Source of the DNA: Fragilariopsis cylindrus CCMP1102 | Taxonomy: Eukaryota; Bacillariophyta; Bacillariophyceae; Bacillariales; Bacillariaceae | DNA length: 64,000 nucleotides | Reading direction: 5' to 3' | Assembly: GCA_900095095.1 (NCBI GenBank) | Contig: FMBT01000513.1 | Span: 1 to 64,000 of the forward strand | Shown: positions 19,986 through 29,875 of the stretch, in pieces | How the letters are laid out: each line of letters begins with the position of its first letter | Position numbering within the stretch: position 1 is the stretch's first letter | Translations under genes and position numbers: made by a program | The notes under the pieces: generated by a model | Told to the model about the DNA's origin: nothing | Databases searched by the model: none | The model's input: only the letters and a program-made list of their open reading frames with translations

Positions 19986-20988
19986 ATCTCTTCACCAACG
20001 AATCAGAATCGAGAAGACATACAATTTTAGTAGTCGAAACAATAGACTCGACTCGATTCGACTCGACTCCGCCAATTTAATTCTCTATCGTTTTTTGTTT
20101 TGTGCGAATTCACTATGGAGATGAGTGGTCTTATATATAATATTATTGCTCTTTCATTTAAATTATTGTGTTGTTTTTGTTGAGAGGAGAGGCGAGGAGT
20201 GCCACGCTTATTATAATATTAAAGGGTCACAGCAGTCTCGATTTCATTGAGATGTTATTAGCGGAGAGGATATGAGAAGATCATATAATTATTCAACTGA
20301 GAGAAAGATGTGATGTGTCGTGGTGATGTACTGTACAGTGTAATGGGTGTTGGAATACCGGTATCGGTGTGCGGTGTGTGATGATGTGAGATGTGATTTT
20401 TTGAGAAAGATTTTTGTTAGCTATTAGGACTTTTGTATGTCCTCTGGAATTTGCTTTCAAGAAAGGAGCCCCTGAAAAAGCACACGTTTGCTTGATTTTA
20501 TCACCTTAGATCGTCCGTGAATGAGAAATCGAGTGAGTCGTATCATGAGTGAAACGCACGTGAATGAATGAATACTGTAACAAATTGTAAATCATTTGAA
20601 CCCCAGAGTCGAGGTCGATTTTGTCGAGTTGATTTCTTGGAAGTAACCTACCTCACATTATAAAGTAAGTTAAGTCGTGACGCATATAAGTTATCGCTAT
20701 GTAGGATCACAACGACAGTGTATACTGTATGCACAACACATAACGCATCATGATCGTAAGGATAGCGTAGAAGTACTGTATGCTAAAAGAAGGATCCGAT
20801 GAAGATTCATTCCCCGACTTGATGAAGCGGTAATGAATTGAAAAGAATTATAATGTGGGATTTAAAAGGTGAGATTAACATCCGTTTTAAAAAGACACAA
20901 CACAACTCATGATAAAATCATAAAAACACAACACAACACAACACAACACAACGACCCGACACCTAAATACAAAAAAGAAGGAAAAACA
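19986..20988. promoter_or_regulatory. Divergent promoter region with a long direct repeat
   Basis: About 1 kb between two divergent genes. The segment at about 20357-20575 recurs as a diverged direct copy at 22287-22480, on the other side of the next gene. Other content: GACTCGACTCGATTCG runs near 20047, TACTGTACAG at 20330 and ACAAC(n) just before the downstream start. Confidence 0.45.
20357..20575 (+). repeat. Long direct repeat, upstream copy
   Basis: Shares with 22287-22480 the ordered words GGTGTGCG, TGTGTGATGATG, GAGATGTGATTTTTTGA, TATGTCCTCTGGAATTTGCT, TGAATGAGAAATCGAGTGAG and CACGTGAATGAAT. The copies are about 1.93 kb apart and bracket the gene at 20989-22065, so that gene sits between direct repeats. 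Confidence 0.75.
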
Positions 20989-22065
20989 ATGAATATGTTG
21001 TTCTTATTCTCTTCTCCTATCGTAATCTCCGTCGTCTTCATCCTACAAGTATTCGCCGTCGTCACTTCTGCTGAGGATGTTGCTTTGACAGTATTAGCAG
21101 ATGATGACAGCAGTGCTATTACTTTCACTCCTATTGAGTTGGATGATGTTGATTATCAAAGTATTGATAGTATTTCCATTGACCTATCGTGTGATGGTAA
21201 AAGTAGTGTTCCTAATACGATGTTTACCATCTTTCCTTCTACAGATGGGAATGGTGTGACTGTGGAAACATCACCAGCAAATTTAGTTACGGTTGATTTA
21301 GACGAGTATGGGTATTTTGGTTTTGAATGGAATACAACTATTTCTTCTACTGCCACTAGTGGTGGTGGTGTTCGTATTGGTGTACCATCCAATCAATTAA
21401 ATGTAGTATGGGTGCATGATGGATACAATGTCCAAATAGTAGATGGATTTACTAATATTACTGAGGTAACAGTCGAAGAAGATTCGATTCTTCATGCATC
21501 CATGACTTCCTTGATTTCAACTAAATTAAGATTAACTAGTTATGGGGGACAGCTGTATGTTAAAACAAATGTTCCAGTGACTTGGGGTAATATTTATAAT
21601 GGAGGTCAAAGTTGGGTAGAAACGCCATCCTATAATGATATTTCTGTTCGTGATGATTCCAAACTTAGTATTAAAGGTGATGTTGATGTTCGTAATAGTA
21701 TTCTTGGTGCCGAAGTTAGTGATGATTCACAGTTAACGGTAACAGGAACAATTACAGGAAACATCATTTGTGATGACGATTCTATTGTGAATGCACCCAG
21801 TTGTGACAATATTGACAGTAGTGATGATAGTACATGTAATGCTGGTCCACAAAATGTTGATGTTGATGTGAATGATCTATCACAAAACAGTCAAATTCTG
21901 AATGGTACATGTAGATGTGTTGATGATGGTGATGCTATGTTTTATTCATCTTCTTTTACTTCTTTATACATTTGCAGTAGTGGTGGTTTTACTATTTCTT
22001 TTGCGATTGCAATTGCTTTTACTACTGCTACTGTTGTTGTTGTCACTACAGCAATGTTGATCTAA
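20989..22065 (+). CDS. Secreted DUF2807-like surface protein
   Basis: 358 residues from the ATG at 20989; the frame is open 40 codons further upstream but that part encodes no signal. The start MNMLFLFSSPIVISVVFILQ is a signal peptide with likely cleavage after VVTSA. The middle alternates short beta-strand-like stretches with D/S turns (VRDDSKLSIKGDVDV, AEVSDDSQLTVTGTITG), the pattern of the DUF2807/GIN head domain, a right-handed beta fold found in bacterial and diatom surface proteins. Cysteines cluster late (IICDDD, APSCDN, TCNAG, GTCRC). The C-terminus is a 25-residue hydrophobic segment ending the protein (FAIAIAFTTATVVVVTTAML), as in a GPI-attachment signal or tail anchor. Function is unknown; a cell-surface location is inferred. 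Confidence 0.8.
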   Translation: MNMLFLFSSPIVISVVFILQVFAVVTSAEDVALTVLADDDSSAITFTPIELDDVDYQSIDSISIDLSCDGKSSVPNTMFTIFPSTDGNGVTVETSPANLVTVDLDEYGYFGFEWNTTISSTATSGGGVRIGVPSNQLNVVWVHDGYNVQIVDGFTNITEVTVEEDSILHASMTSLISTKLRLTSYGGQLYVKTNVPVTWGNIYNGGQSWVETPSYNDISVRDDSKLSIKGDVDVRNSILGAEVSDDSQLTVTGTITGNIICDDDSIVNAPSCDNIDSSDDSTCNAGPQNVDVDVNDLSQNSQILNGTCRCVDDGDAMFYSSSFTSLYICSSGGFTISFAIAIAFTTATVVVVTTAMLI

Positions 22066-22286
22066 TACGTAAAAAGCAAATGGTGGTGGTGATGATTCTT
22101 CTTCTTCCCCTGATTCCCTGATTCTGGTGGTGCTGCAATTGCTGATAGTACATCATACGTAATTATTTTTGAAAAATGATATATCCTAGACTTATTGTTA
22201 ATATTATATGTAGTACTTAAGTTTTATAAATTCTCATCTACTTCCAAGAATTCGTACATAAATATATACTACTGGGTGTTGGATGA

Positions 22287-22480
22287 TCGGTGTGCGTTGT
22301 GTGATGATGCGAGATGTGATTTTTTGACAAGAAACAAGATTTTTGTTATTAAGACTTTTTTATGTCCTCTGGAATTTGCTTTCAAGCAAAGGAGCGAACA
22401 TCATATCGTCCGTCCGTGAATGAGAAATCGAGTGAGTCGTTTCAATCAGTTTAGCACACGTGAATGAATCAATCAATAAT
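22287..22480 (+). repeat. Long direct repeat, downstream copy
   Basis: Diverged copy of 20357-20575 in the same orientation. Small insertions (for example ACAAGAAACAAG) separate otherwise matching words. The position between two secreted-protein genes suggests duplicated promoter sequence. Confidence 0.75.
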
Positions 22481-22856
22481 CGGAGAGTCAATTCGCCAGA
22501 AAAAAAAAAGAAGTTTTTAAGAGTTGGACGAGGTCAATAACATCGCCGATTGTATATCACTCCTCCATTTATTTACAGCCTCTTCATCAATCGCCAGATC
22601 TACTAAAACGGAAGATTATTATTGTTCTACTAGTATTATCAAATGTTTGTACAGTATGAATGATATTGCCTTGCTTGCACTTCTTTTCAACCGTTACTTC
22701 GAATACGGTGCACCGCCTAAACACATAAAACATTCCTACTCCGACAAATACTTTCTATACTACACATAATTTGATTTCATTCTTGGATGATACCGGAGTT
22801 GACATAGCTCACGTATACGGTACGCCGAATTGATGGTAACAGCTGTTAAAGCAACA

Positions 22857-22942
22857 ATGTATGTTATGCGTTATAATGTAACGTACATATAACGCATGGA
22901 ATGTATGTAATGCGTTATAATGTAACGTACATAATAACGCAT
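22857..22942. repeat. Tandem doublet of a hairpin unit
   Basis: Two adjacent units of about 43 bp each contain ATGCGTTAT and its complement ATAACGCAT around AATGTAACGTACAT, so each can fold into a 9-bp stem. The units differ by one or two bases. The centre, ACGTACAT, is partly palindromic. Confidence 0.8.
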
Positions 22943-23171
22943 GCATATTATTTTTTTGAAATATTTCACCTTTCATTCTTTTGTACGAAAGAGAGAGAGA
23001 GAGAGAGAGAGAGATTCATTCAACATAGAAAGGAAAGAAATAATAATAGATGGAATCTAGAATAAGCTCATCATTGATATAAATTACCATTTGCCTCTCC
23101 TATACAATTAATTCTCGATAAGGTAAACAACAACAACAACAACAAACAAAAAACGCCAGAAAGCAAACAGG

Positions 23172-25889
23172 ATGAAGATACAATCATCATCATCAGTCCT
23201 TCTCCTCCTCTTTGTTCTCGTCGCGTCTGTTGCAACCAACACAGCAGCAACAGCAGCAGGAGGATCCCTTCGAGGTACACATCACCATCATCATCGTCAT
23301 CTTGATCATGCTAGTAGCCGTTCGTCAGGAGGAGGAGGCGTATGTGAATATTGTTCCTCTTCTTCTTCTACCAATAGTAATAGTGATAGTAATTGTTTCA
23401 ACGAAAAAACCTTTTTTGGACAATCACAATCACTATCACAATTAACATGTAAATTAATACAATCGAAGGCATATACATTAAGTATATCAGCTTGTGAAAT
23501 TCAACGTAGTCTTATTGAAGATACATGTTGTCCGACAACTAATTGTAATTCTAATAATACATCAACATCAGCAACATCGACATCGACATCGACATCGACA
23601 TCAACATCATCATCAATAACAGCATCAACACAAGAAGAAGAAGCTGTTGATTCAATTAGTAGTCGATTTGATGATGATGATGATGATAATGATGATCCAT
23701 GTACATTTTGTATCAATAAAGAATTTATATGGAATAATATTATAACATTTTCTAATGGTAGTGATACAGTATCATGTATAGGATTCAAACAAATTGCACA
23801 ATCTGGATTATCTGAAAACTTTTGTAGTATTGAAAGAGATGCTATTGAAAAAGCTTGTTGTGGTGGTGTTGCAACTGCAACTGCACCTGCACCTGCAATT
23901 GATAGTAAGAGTACTAGTACTAGTACAAGTACTAGTGCTTTGGAATTGGAGTCAACATCATCATCTGCAAGTCCAAGTTCTTCAAGAAGCGCTTCTCCAA
24001 GTTTATCGCCTTCGACTTCCCCTACTAGCTCAATGACGACGAAGACGATATCGGATCCTGTTGTTGCTGCTGTTGAAGAAGAAGAAGAAGCTGTTGATTT
24101 AATTAGTAGTCGATTTGATGATGATGGTAATGATGGTGATGATGATGATGATCCATGTACATTTTGTATCAATAAAGAATTTTTGTGGAATAATATTATA
24201 ACATTTTCAAATGGTAGTGATACAGTTTCATGTATAGGATTTAAACAAATTGCACAATCTGGATTATCTGAAAACTTTTGTAAAATTGAAAGAAATGCTA
24301 TCGAAAATGCATGTTGTGGTGTAGCTGCAATTGCAACTGCAATTGATAGTACTAGTACTAGTACAAGTACAAGTGCTTTGGAATTGGAGTCAGCATCATC
24401 TACAGGTCCAAGTTCTTCAAGAAGCGCTTCTCCAAGTTTATCGCCTTCGAATTCCCCTACTAGCTCGTTGCCATTCAAATCGTCGTCTGCATCACCCTCT
24501 ACCACAGAGACGAAGACGACGATGACGGTGGCGGTATCAGATCCTGTTGTTGTTGCTGTTGCTGTTGAAGAAGAAGACGAAGACGATGAAGTTGTAGTTG
24601 CGGAAGTGGAAGCGGAACAGAAAAACAATTCTTTTTCGCTTACACCATCTCCATCATCTAGCAAAATATCTAAAGCACCTACTCCTATCGTTATTGTTGA
24701 TGATATCAAGGCGGAAATAGAATCCGTAGTTGAAGTTGATACGACGAAAGAAGAGGTAGTCAAAGCAGAGGAAATAGCAGCAACAGTTGATGATACAACA
24801 ACAATAGTCACAGGTAATAGTTCTACTATTGTTTTGGTCCCACCAGAAGAATTTGTTGGAGCAGCAGCAGCAGCATCAGCATTACAACCAGAGGATCGTC
24901 CAGCGGCTACTGTCATACCAGCAACAACAAAAATAGTAGCAACATCAACACCGATTGCAGCAGATGCTGCCGTAGAAGAAGTAAACGATCCTACTCTTGC
25001 ACTACCCGAAACTATTGTACTAATTGATCCGGAAGAATTTGATCGTCAGCAGAATCAGAACAGTCCTAAGGTTATCGTTGAGGAAGCAGCAGCAGCAGAA
25101 GTAGAAGAAAATGAGTCGACTATGGTAGGAGAAGGAGAATCTAACAGCCACGCTGAAGTAAAGGATTCTACTACTACTTCTACTACTACTACTGACAGTA
25201 GTATTAACAATCAGAAGCAGGGACAACCTTCTACAATCAAAGATGGTGGATCACGAGATATTGAAAGAAAATTCGATCCAAACGCTACACGGGAAGGCAA
25301 CGAATCATCTGGTATTGATGAACGTGATGGGAGAGTATCAGCATCATCATCATCATCATCTTCATTACCCTACACGACTTTGGCAAATGGTGGAAAGAGA
25401 GAAATATCCCCACTTTATGATCCAGACAATAACCGTCCTAAACAGGTTTCTACTACTACTGCTACTACTAGCATTTCCGAGTCCAATACTGAAGAAGAAG
25501 CTGTCGATGCTGCTGTAGAAGAAGGTCGTGTAGAATCATCGAATGCAGTTGAAAGTGGTGGAAAAAGACAAGTAGCACCATTGTACGATCCTAGCAATAA
25601 TCGTGGTGATGATACAGATACAGAATTACAACAACCAGAATCGGAACCTGTGGCAGCAACAACTGCATTACTTGATGCCATTTCTGCCGAAGATAAAGGT
25701 ACAGTAACGTCATCACTTGACACGGTTTCTTTCCCAAGTAGTAAAGTTGACGAAGAAGAAGAAGATGAGATATTGGCATCTCCATCGTCCTCTCCACTCA
25801 AAGAAGTCAACAACAACAACATCAACTCAAAATTCGATAATCACTTGTTCGATTCAAAAAATTTACGGCTCAATAAAACTATCCCATAA
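23172..25889 (+). CDS. Secreted protein with repeated CC-type Cys modules
   Basis: An intronless frame of 905 residues. The signal peptide is MKIQSSSSVLLLLFVLVASV, followed by a His-rich patch. Three cysteine modules of about 55 residues follow: a first diverged one (about 58-118), then two nearly identical ones (about 181-233 and 329-380). Each has CxxC (DDPCTFCINKEF), a middle C (SDTVSCIGFKQ), then C (SENFC) and a closing CC (NACCG). Such modules recur in unnamed diatom secreted proteins; I know no function. Ser/Thr-rich linkers (STSTSTST, SPSLSPSTSP) separate them. The second half is acidic, with two VPPEEF/IDPEEF motifs and three copies of GGxRxIxxxYDPxNxR (about 690, 735, 795). No membrane segment was seen. 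Part of the gene is a recent internal duplication. Confidence 0.85.
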   Translation: MKIQSSSSVLLLLFVLVASVATNTAATAAGGSLRGTHHHHHRHLDHASSRSSGGGGVCEYCSSSSSTNSNSDSNCFNEKTFFGQSQSLSQLTCKLIQSKAYTLSISACEIQRSLIEDTCCPTTNCNSNNTSTSATSTSTSTSTSTSSSITASTQEEEAVDSISSRFDDDDDDNDDPCTFCINKEFIWNNIITFSNGSDTVSCIGFKQIAQSGLSENFCSIERDAIEKACCGGVATATAPAPAIDSKSTSTSTSTSALELESTSSSASPSSSRSASPSLSPSTSPTSSMTTKTISDPVVAAVEEEEEAVDLISSRFDDDGNDGDDDDDPCTFCINKEFLWNNIITFSNGSDTVSCIGFKQIAQSGLSENFCKIERNAIENACCGVAAIATAIDSTSTSTSTSALELESASSTGPSSSRSASPSLSPSNSPTSSLPFKSSSASPSTTETKTTMTVAVSDPVVVAVAVEEEDEDDEVVVAEVEAEQKNNSFSLTPSPSSSKISKAPTPIVIVDDIKAEIESVVEVDTTKEEVVKAEEIAATVDDTTTIVTGNSSTIVLVPPEEFVGAAAAASALQPEDRPAATVIPATTKIVATSTPIAADAAVEEVNDPTLALPETIVLIDPEEFDRQQNQNSPKVIVEEAAAAEVEENESTMVGEGESNSHAEVKDSTTTSTTTTDSSINNQKQGQPSTIKDGGSRDIERKFDPNATREGNESSGIDERDGRVSASSSSSSSLPYTTLANGGKREISPLYDPDNNRPKQVSTTTATTSISESNTEEEAVDAAVEEGRVESSNAVESGGKRQVAPLYDPSNNRGDDTDTELQQPESEPVAATTALLDAISAEDKGTVTSSLDTVSFPSSKVDEEEEDEILASPSSSPLKEVNNNNINSKFDNHLFDSKNLRLNKTIP
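23634..24466 (+). repeat. In-gene duplication of ~390 bp (Cys module plus linker)
   Basis: Segments 23634-24032 and 24078-24466 align almost completely. Each runs from the GAAGAAGAAGCTGTTGAT word through the CxxC...CC module and the STSTS linker to the SPSLSPS stretch. Differences are mostly single bases and triplet-length changes, so the frame is kept. Confidence 0.9.
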
Positions 25890-26313
25890 TTATTCATCCT
25901 ATATGTTTTCTCCCTGTACACACTACACGCTCGACTAATGTTGCTTCTAGAAATAGCACATTCTATGACGCGCTATCCTCAGTTTATTTATCCGCTTTTA
26001 CATCTTTACAGATACACGCATACATGCTGGTGTATCTAATCTACACATTATATATCATTAGCTGTTAACAAATAAGTATACATTACTATTTAAGTCTACA
26101 ATATATATGATGCATAGTAATATTATATTTTAGAATTATCATCAAGCGAAGATAGAGAGAGATGATATATAAATATATATAATACATATATATGTATGTA
26201 TATATATATTATTATAGCCAATCTAAATAGTTAGCTAAAGAGAGAAGCGAAAGCTGATTGACTCATTCGATTGGCTCAATCCCCTAAACTTCACGATTCT
26301 GTAGAAGAGAAGT

Positions 26314-26569
26314 TTACTCTGTTGCGTCATCATATCGGAAGAACCTCTTAATTGAACGTGACATCGAACTACACCATGCATCTCGGAAAGAAAGAAGATA
26401 GGAAGGACGCCTTAATTGACTGTAATATCTCCGGAAAAGTCTTACTCTGTTGCGTCATCATATCGGAAGAACCTCTTAATTGAATGTGACATCGAACTAC
26501 ACCATGCATCTCGGAAAGAAAGAAGATAGGAAGGACGCCTTAATTGACTGTAATATCTCCGGGAAAATC
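26314..26569 (+). repeat. 128-bp tandem doublet
   Basis: Two copies begin at 26314 and 26442 with the word TTACTCTGTTGCGTCATCAT. The copies are nearly identical, so the duplication is recent. Confidence 0.9.
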
Positions 26570-26697
26570 CCTTTCTTTGCATATTTTATCGTCACATCAG
26601 GTGTGTCACTATGAAATCAAAGGAACACGATGTTTCTTCATTCTGCTTTATTCTACTACGGTACAATACGTATTTAGGAGGAAACTACTCGATAATA

Positions 26698-26932
26698 GAG
26701 TGACAGTGAGAGTCAAAGAAGAATATTTACTCCGGAATGGCCCTATGCTTTTAAAAACCGTATTTAACTTTTATCCGAGATCCCTAGTTTTTCTCATACA
26801 TTATTTCCAGTTAGGCCTACCTGAGTGACAGTGAGAGTCAAAGAAGAATATCTTCTCCGGAAAGGCTATGTGCATTTTTAGAAACTTATCTAACTTTTAA
26901 CCGAGATCCCTACTTTTTCTCATACATGATTG
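26698..26932 (+). repeat. 125-bp tandem doublet
   Basis: Two copies begin at 26698 and 26823 with GAGTGACAGTGAGAGTCAAA and end near CTCATACAT. They are more diverged than the 128-bp doublet just upstream. Confidence 0.85.
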
Positions 26933-27214
26933 ACATTTATGCTTACAGTCCGGCAGCTGCGCTGAAAAAATATTGCTATACCATAGCGCAACGATCGGCA
27001 TAAGTCACTTAACTTCGTCATATTCGTTTACTTAATCCGCTACTCGTATTATTCTCAAAAAATGAGTGTCAGTCTGTTCAACTAATTCGGTACATTTATT
27101 ATTTTAAACGTTGACGAATATTCTTCGCGCAGCGAAACATTGTTGCCAAAATATGCCCTTGGCCCAAAAGGGCAATATCGAAGAAGGGCGCACACTTCAT
27201 TTTGAAAATGTGGG

Positions 27215-27456
27215 CCCTTAACAAAAGTTGTACGAGTAATAAAATTCCGCCGATAAATTGATTTATTCACGCTCACGATTGATCATACGATGATACTGTA
27301 CTGCATTTTGTATTAGAAGATGGGCGAAGAGTTTGGACCCTTAACAAAAGTTACACGAGTACTAAAATTCCGCCGATAAATTGATTTATTTACGTTCACG
27401 ATGAATGATACGATGATACAGTACTGCGTTTCGTATTAGATGATGGTCGAAGAGTT
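27215..27456 (+). repeat. 123-bp tandem doublet
   Basis: Two copies begin at 27215 and 27338 with CCCTTAACAAAAGTT and share ATTCCGCCGATAAATTGATT; each contains a GATAC(T/A)GTACTGC word. Confidence 0.88.
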
Positions 27457-27786
27457 CTAGCTAACCTGACGATATTATATTAGTTGCGAAACCGAATGCT
27501 AACATTCGTTGGTACACAGTGGGCATGGTACGTGGTACGAGTGCTAATAATCCGACCGAATATCAGACATTTCGGTACAATTATTTCTCCAACCTTTCGC
27601 TCGGTATCAAGATGTTTTGTTGCCCACATTTTTCATCTGATATTTTCTATCGAATCCGAATCGATCAGAATCAATCCTTTTGTTTCCTTTCACTTTCATT
27701 CTCATAATTTCAATTTCCTCTCGACTTCAAAAGAATTCCAAATCAAAAACAAAGCAAAAACATCCCACCACAGAATCAACACCAAA

Positions 27787-28476
27787 ATGCTTTCAAAACA
27801 ACTTTTTCTCATTCTTGCTGTCGCAATTGTCATCACCACTGACGCAGCCACCATTCGGGGAACTCTCATCATCAAGAACGATGGTAGTAACGACAAAGAA
27901 GAACGCCTTCTTAAGAAAAAAAAATGTCAAAACAAAAAAAATGGTAAATTTAAGATCAAGAATAAGAGCAAGAAATGGAACTGTGCCAAATGGGCAGAAA
28001 AAGATTTCTGTGGTAATAAACTTAAGAAGGGCAGTAAGCAAACAGTGTCGGATGTATGCAAAAAATCTTGTGATGCGTGTTCTACCGCATCGGTTGCAGC
28101 ACCAACTAAATCTCCTACAGAATCTCCTACAGAATCTCCTACAAAATCTCCTACTAAATCTCCGACTAAATCTCCGACTAAATCTCCGACTAAACCTCCT
28201 ACTAAATCTCCTACTAAATCTCCTACGTTAGAGCCAACTGGCAATCCAACTGGAGAACCTACAACTATCAATTCTTCATCATCATCGTCTGATGAGGTAG
28301 ATGGCAATCCAACTGGAGAACCTACAACTATCAATTCTTCATCATCATCGTCTGATGAGGCAGATGGAAGTCCAACTGGAGAACCTACAACTATCAATTC
28401 ATCAAATCATTCGTCTGATGAGGCAGATGGAAGTCCAACTGGAGAACCTACAACTCTCAATTCATCATTCGATTAA
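27787..28476 (+). CDS. Secreted ShKT-like/SPT-repeat protein A
   Basis: 229 residues from the ATG at 27787; the frame is open upstream but the signal peptide starts here (MLSKQLFLILAVAIVITTDA). After a short acidic/basic propeptide comes one six-cysteine module (about 46-95): KCQNKKNGKFKIKN, WNCAKW, DFCGNK, DVCKKSCDAC. Its CxxxCxxC ending is that of ShKT-like domains, common in diatom secreted proteins. Then follow about ten PTKSPT/PTESPT units, a proline-rich stalk, and a C-terminal 21-residue repeat GxPTGEPTTINSSSSSSDE (three full copies and one partial). No membrane anchor was seen. It is a paralogue of the genes at 31148 and 39337, sharing the signal peptide almost letter for letter. An extracellular or wall role is inferred. 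Confidence 0.88.
   Translation: MLSKQLFLILAVAIVITTDAATIRGTLIIKNDGSNDKEERLLKKKKCQNKKNGKFKIKNKSKKWNCAKWAEKDFCGNKLKKGSKQTVSDVCKKSCDACSTASVAAPTKSPTESPTESPTKSPTKSPTKSPTKSPTKPPTKSPTKSPTLEPTGNPTGEPTTINSSSSSSDEVDGNPTGEPTTINSSSSSSDEADGSPTGEPTTINSSNHSSDEADGSPTGEPTTLNSSFD
28240..28467 (+). repeat. 63-bp in-frame tandem repeat
   Basis: Units start at 28240, 28303, 28366 and, partly, 28429, giving an exact 63-bp period coding 21 residues (GNPTGEPTT...SSDE). The copies differ by a few substitutions. Confidence 0.9.
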
Positions 28477-29099
28477 TCTGATGAATTACTCGGATTCGTC
28501 ATCATCCTTCGGATCGTCTATCGTCGTCGTAGGACAGTACCAAACTCTAAATGCATGAAATATACGCTTAAATACTATTCAATAATAATTATATAATATA
28601 AAAAAGAGAAATGCTTTAAAAAGTCATTTGTATCACTCTATTGTAGAAGTAATACCGTGCCTTCATTATCTACCCGTCATACTTTGTCTTATTTCTCAAG
28701 TCGTTTCATTTACGCGACAGTACCAAATTCTAAATGCATGATATATACGCTTAAATACTATTCAATAATAATTATATAGTATAAAAAAGAGAAATGATTT
28801 AAAAAGTTATCTGTATCACTCTACTGTAGAAGTAATACCGTGCCTTCATTATCTAACGGTCATATTTTGTCTTATTTCTCAATTCGTTTCATTTACGCGA
28901 TGCCTTAGGTCCTTCTTGATGTCAATTTGTCGACAGACTCGACTAATAATTATTCCGATACTGTACAGGGTTGAGGATGATTGATTCAATACACAGTAGG
29001 TTCGACTAATTCGATAGCACATAAAAGAAATTTCTCGCAACACAGGCGCGCACGACCCAACATGCCGTTTTTGCTCACATTTTAGTTTTCTTCTTCTTT
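28477..29099. other. Convergent 3' region with a 183-bp doublet
   Basis: The 3' flanks of two convergent genes. A 183-bp direct doublet fills 28533-28898; the rest is AT-rich with no gene seen. Confidence 0.5.
28533..28898 (+). repeat. 183-bp tandem doublet
   Basis: Two copies begin at 28533 and 28716 with GACAGTACCAAA and end TTTCATTTACGCG. They are highly similar, with about a dozen single-base differences. The first copy starts 57 bp after a stop codon, so it may contribute 3' UTR or terminator sequence. Confidence 0.92.
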
Positions 29100-29875
29100 T
29101 TATTCGCTACGAGTAGTAGAGTAGATGTACTGTCTTCGTTGGCCATTGTTACTTCTTAGTTCTATATTAATCATGATCAAAATGACAATAACAATTAAAT
29201 CAATAGCTGCCAATGCCAATAGAGTGAAGGCAATGGTACTGAAACGAAAAAGGTTGTATATATGATTCATTAGTATCACTGCATGGTGGAGAAGACATCA
29301 GCGAAAACGGTAGAAAGCTGACAATAACCAACACTAATAATCAGATACAATGTAGGCTATAGTAGTAAATCAAGTGAGTTCAGCAGTATTAGGAGAAATA
29401 ACGCCCATAGGAAGAAAGACAATACGACAGTAATTTAACCACGAAAGAAATGAAAAAAGAAAGAGTTCCACTTACATTAATACCTCGTTCCAAACGCCGT
29501 TTGTGATAGCTACCAACTATATATTTACATATGTCTATATAATGGCTAGATTACATACGTTCTCTTCTTTTAAAACCTTTCCTTTCGTACGGTTGTGTCG
29601 TCGTTTTTCTTATCTTTTGAGATGTACTAATACCTACTGTCCGCCATGTATAATATTGTAAACTTTACAGTAGCTGCATGTATTTCCTTAATATAAAGAC
29701 CAAATTCATATTCACTTGCATTTTGAAGTACTTGCCGTGCTGTTTCCTCTAAAACTCGGTGTGTTTCATATATTCCATAGAATAAAAATAAACAACCAAT
29801 AAAGAAAAAGAAAAATAAATAAATAATATATCTGGAATAGAATAATTGAGTATGTAAGAATGTTTTCAATGTCAT
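29100..29875 (-). CDS. Small two-TM protein, three exons
   Basis: Found by splicing by eye; no single frame shows it whole. Exons on the minus strand: 29875-29669, 29516-29476 and 29238-29100, with donors GTAAAG and GTAAGT and acceptors ATATAG and TTTCAG; total 128 residues. Exon 1 encodes a hydrophobic segment (IIYLFFFFFIGCLFLFYGIY) and a helix (ETHRVLEETARQVLQNASEY). Exon 2 (13 codons) reads LVAITNGVWNEVLI across the junction into exon 3, a second hydrophobic segment (TIAFTLLALAAIDLIVIVIL) with a short basic tail ending TTRSE. The phases agree at both junctions. The first donor is the least certain; a GTAGGT site 29 nt downstream is an alternative. I do not recognise the family; it would be a small integral membrane protein with two helices. 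Confidence 0.6.

Larger units (their letters stand above)
22066..23171. other. Intergenic region with repeat copy and hairpin doublet
   Basis: About 1.1 kb between two genes on the same strand. It contains the second copy of the long direct repeat (22287-22480), the doubled hairpin at 22857-22942, a (GA)n run near 22990-23014 and an AACAACAAC leader just before the next start. No gene was seen. Confidence 0.5.
25890..27786. other. Intergenic region with three tandem doublets
   Basis: About 1.9 kb without a supported gene. It holds TA-rich DNA (26100-26210) and then three unrelated two-copy tandem repeats, listed separately. The last 80 bases are A- and C-rich, as before the other ShKT-protein genes. 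Confidence 0.5.

Noticed and set aside
23501-24916. 471-codon antisense frame over the Cys-module gene
   Set aside because: It opposes a gene with signal peptide and conserved cysteines; its Val/Ser runs mirror the Thr/Asp-coding triplets.
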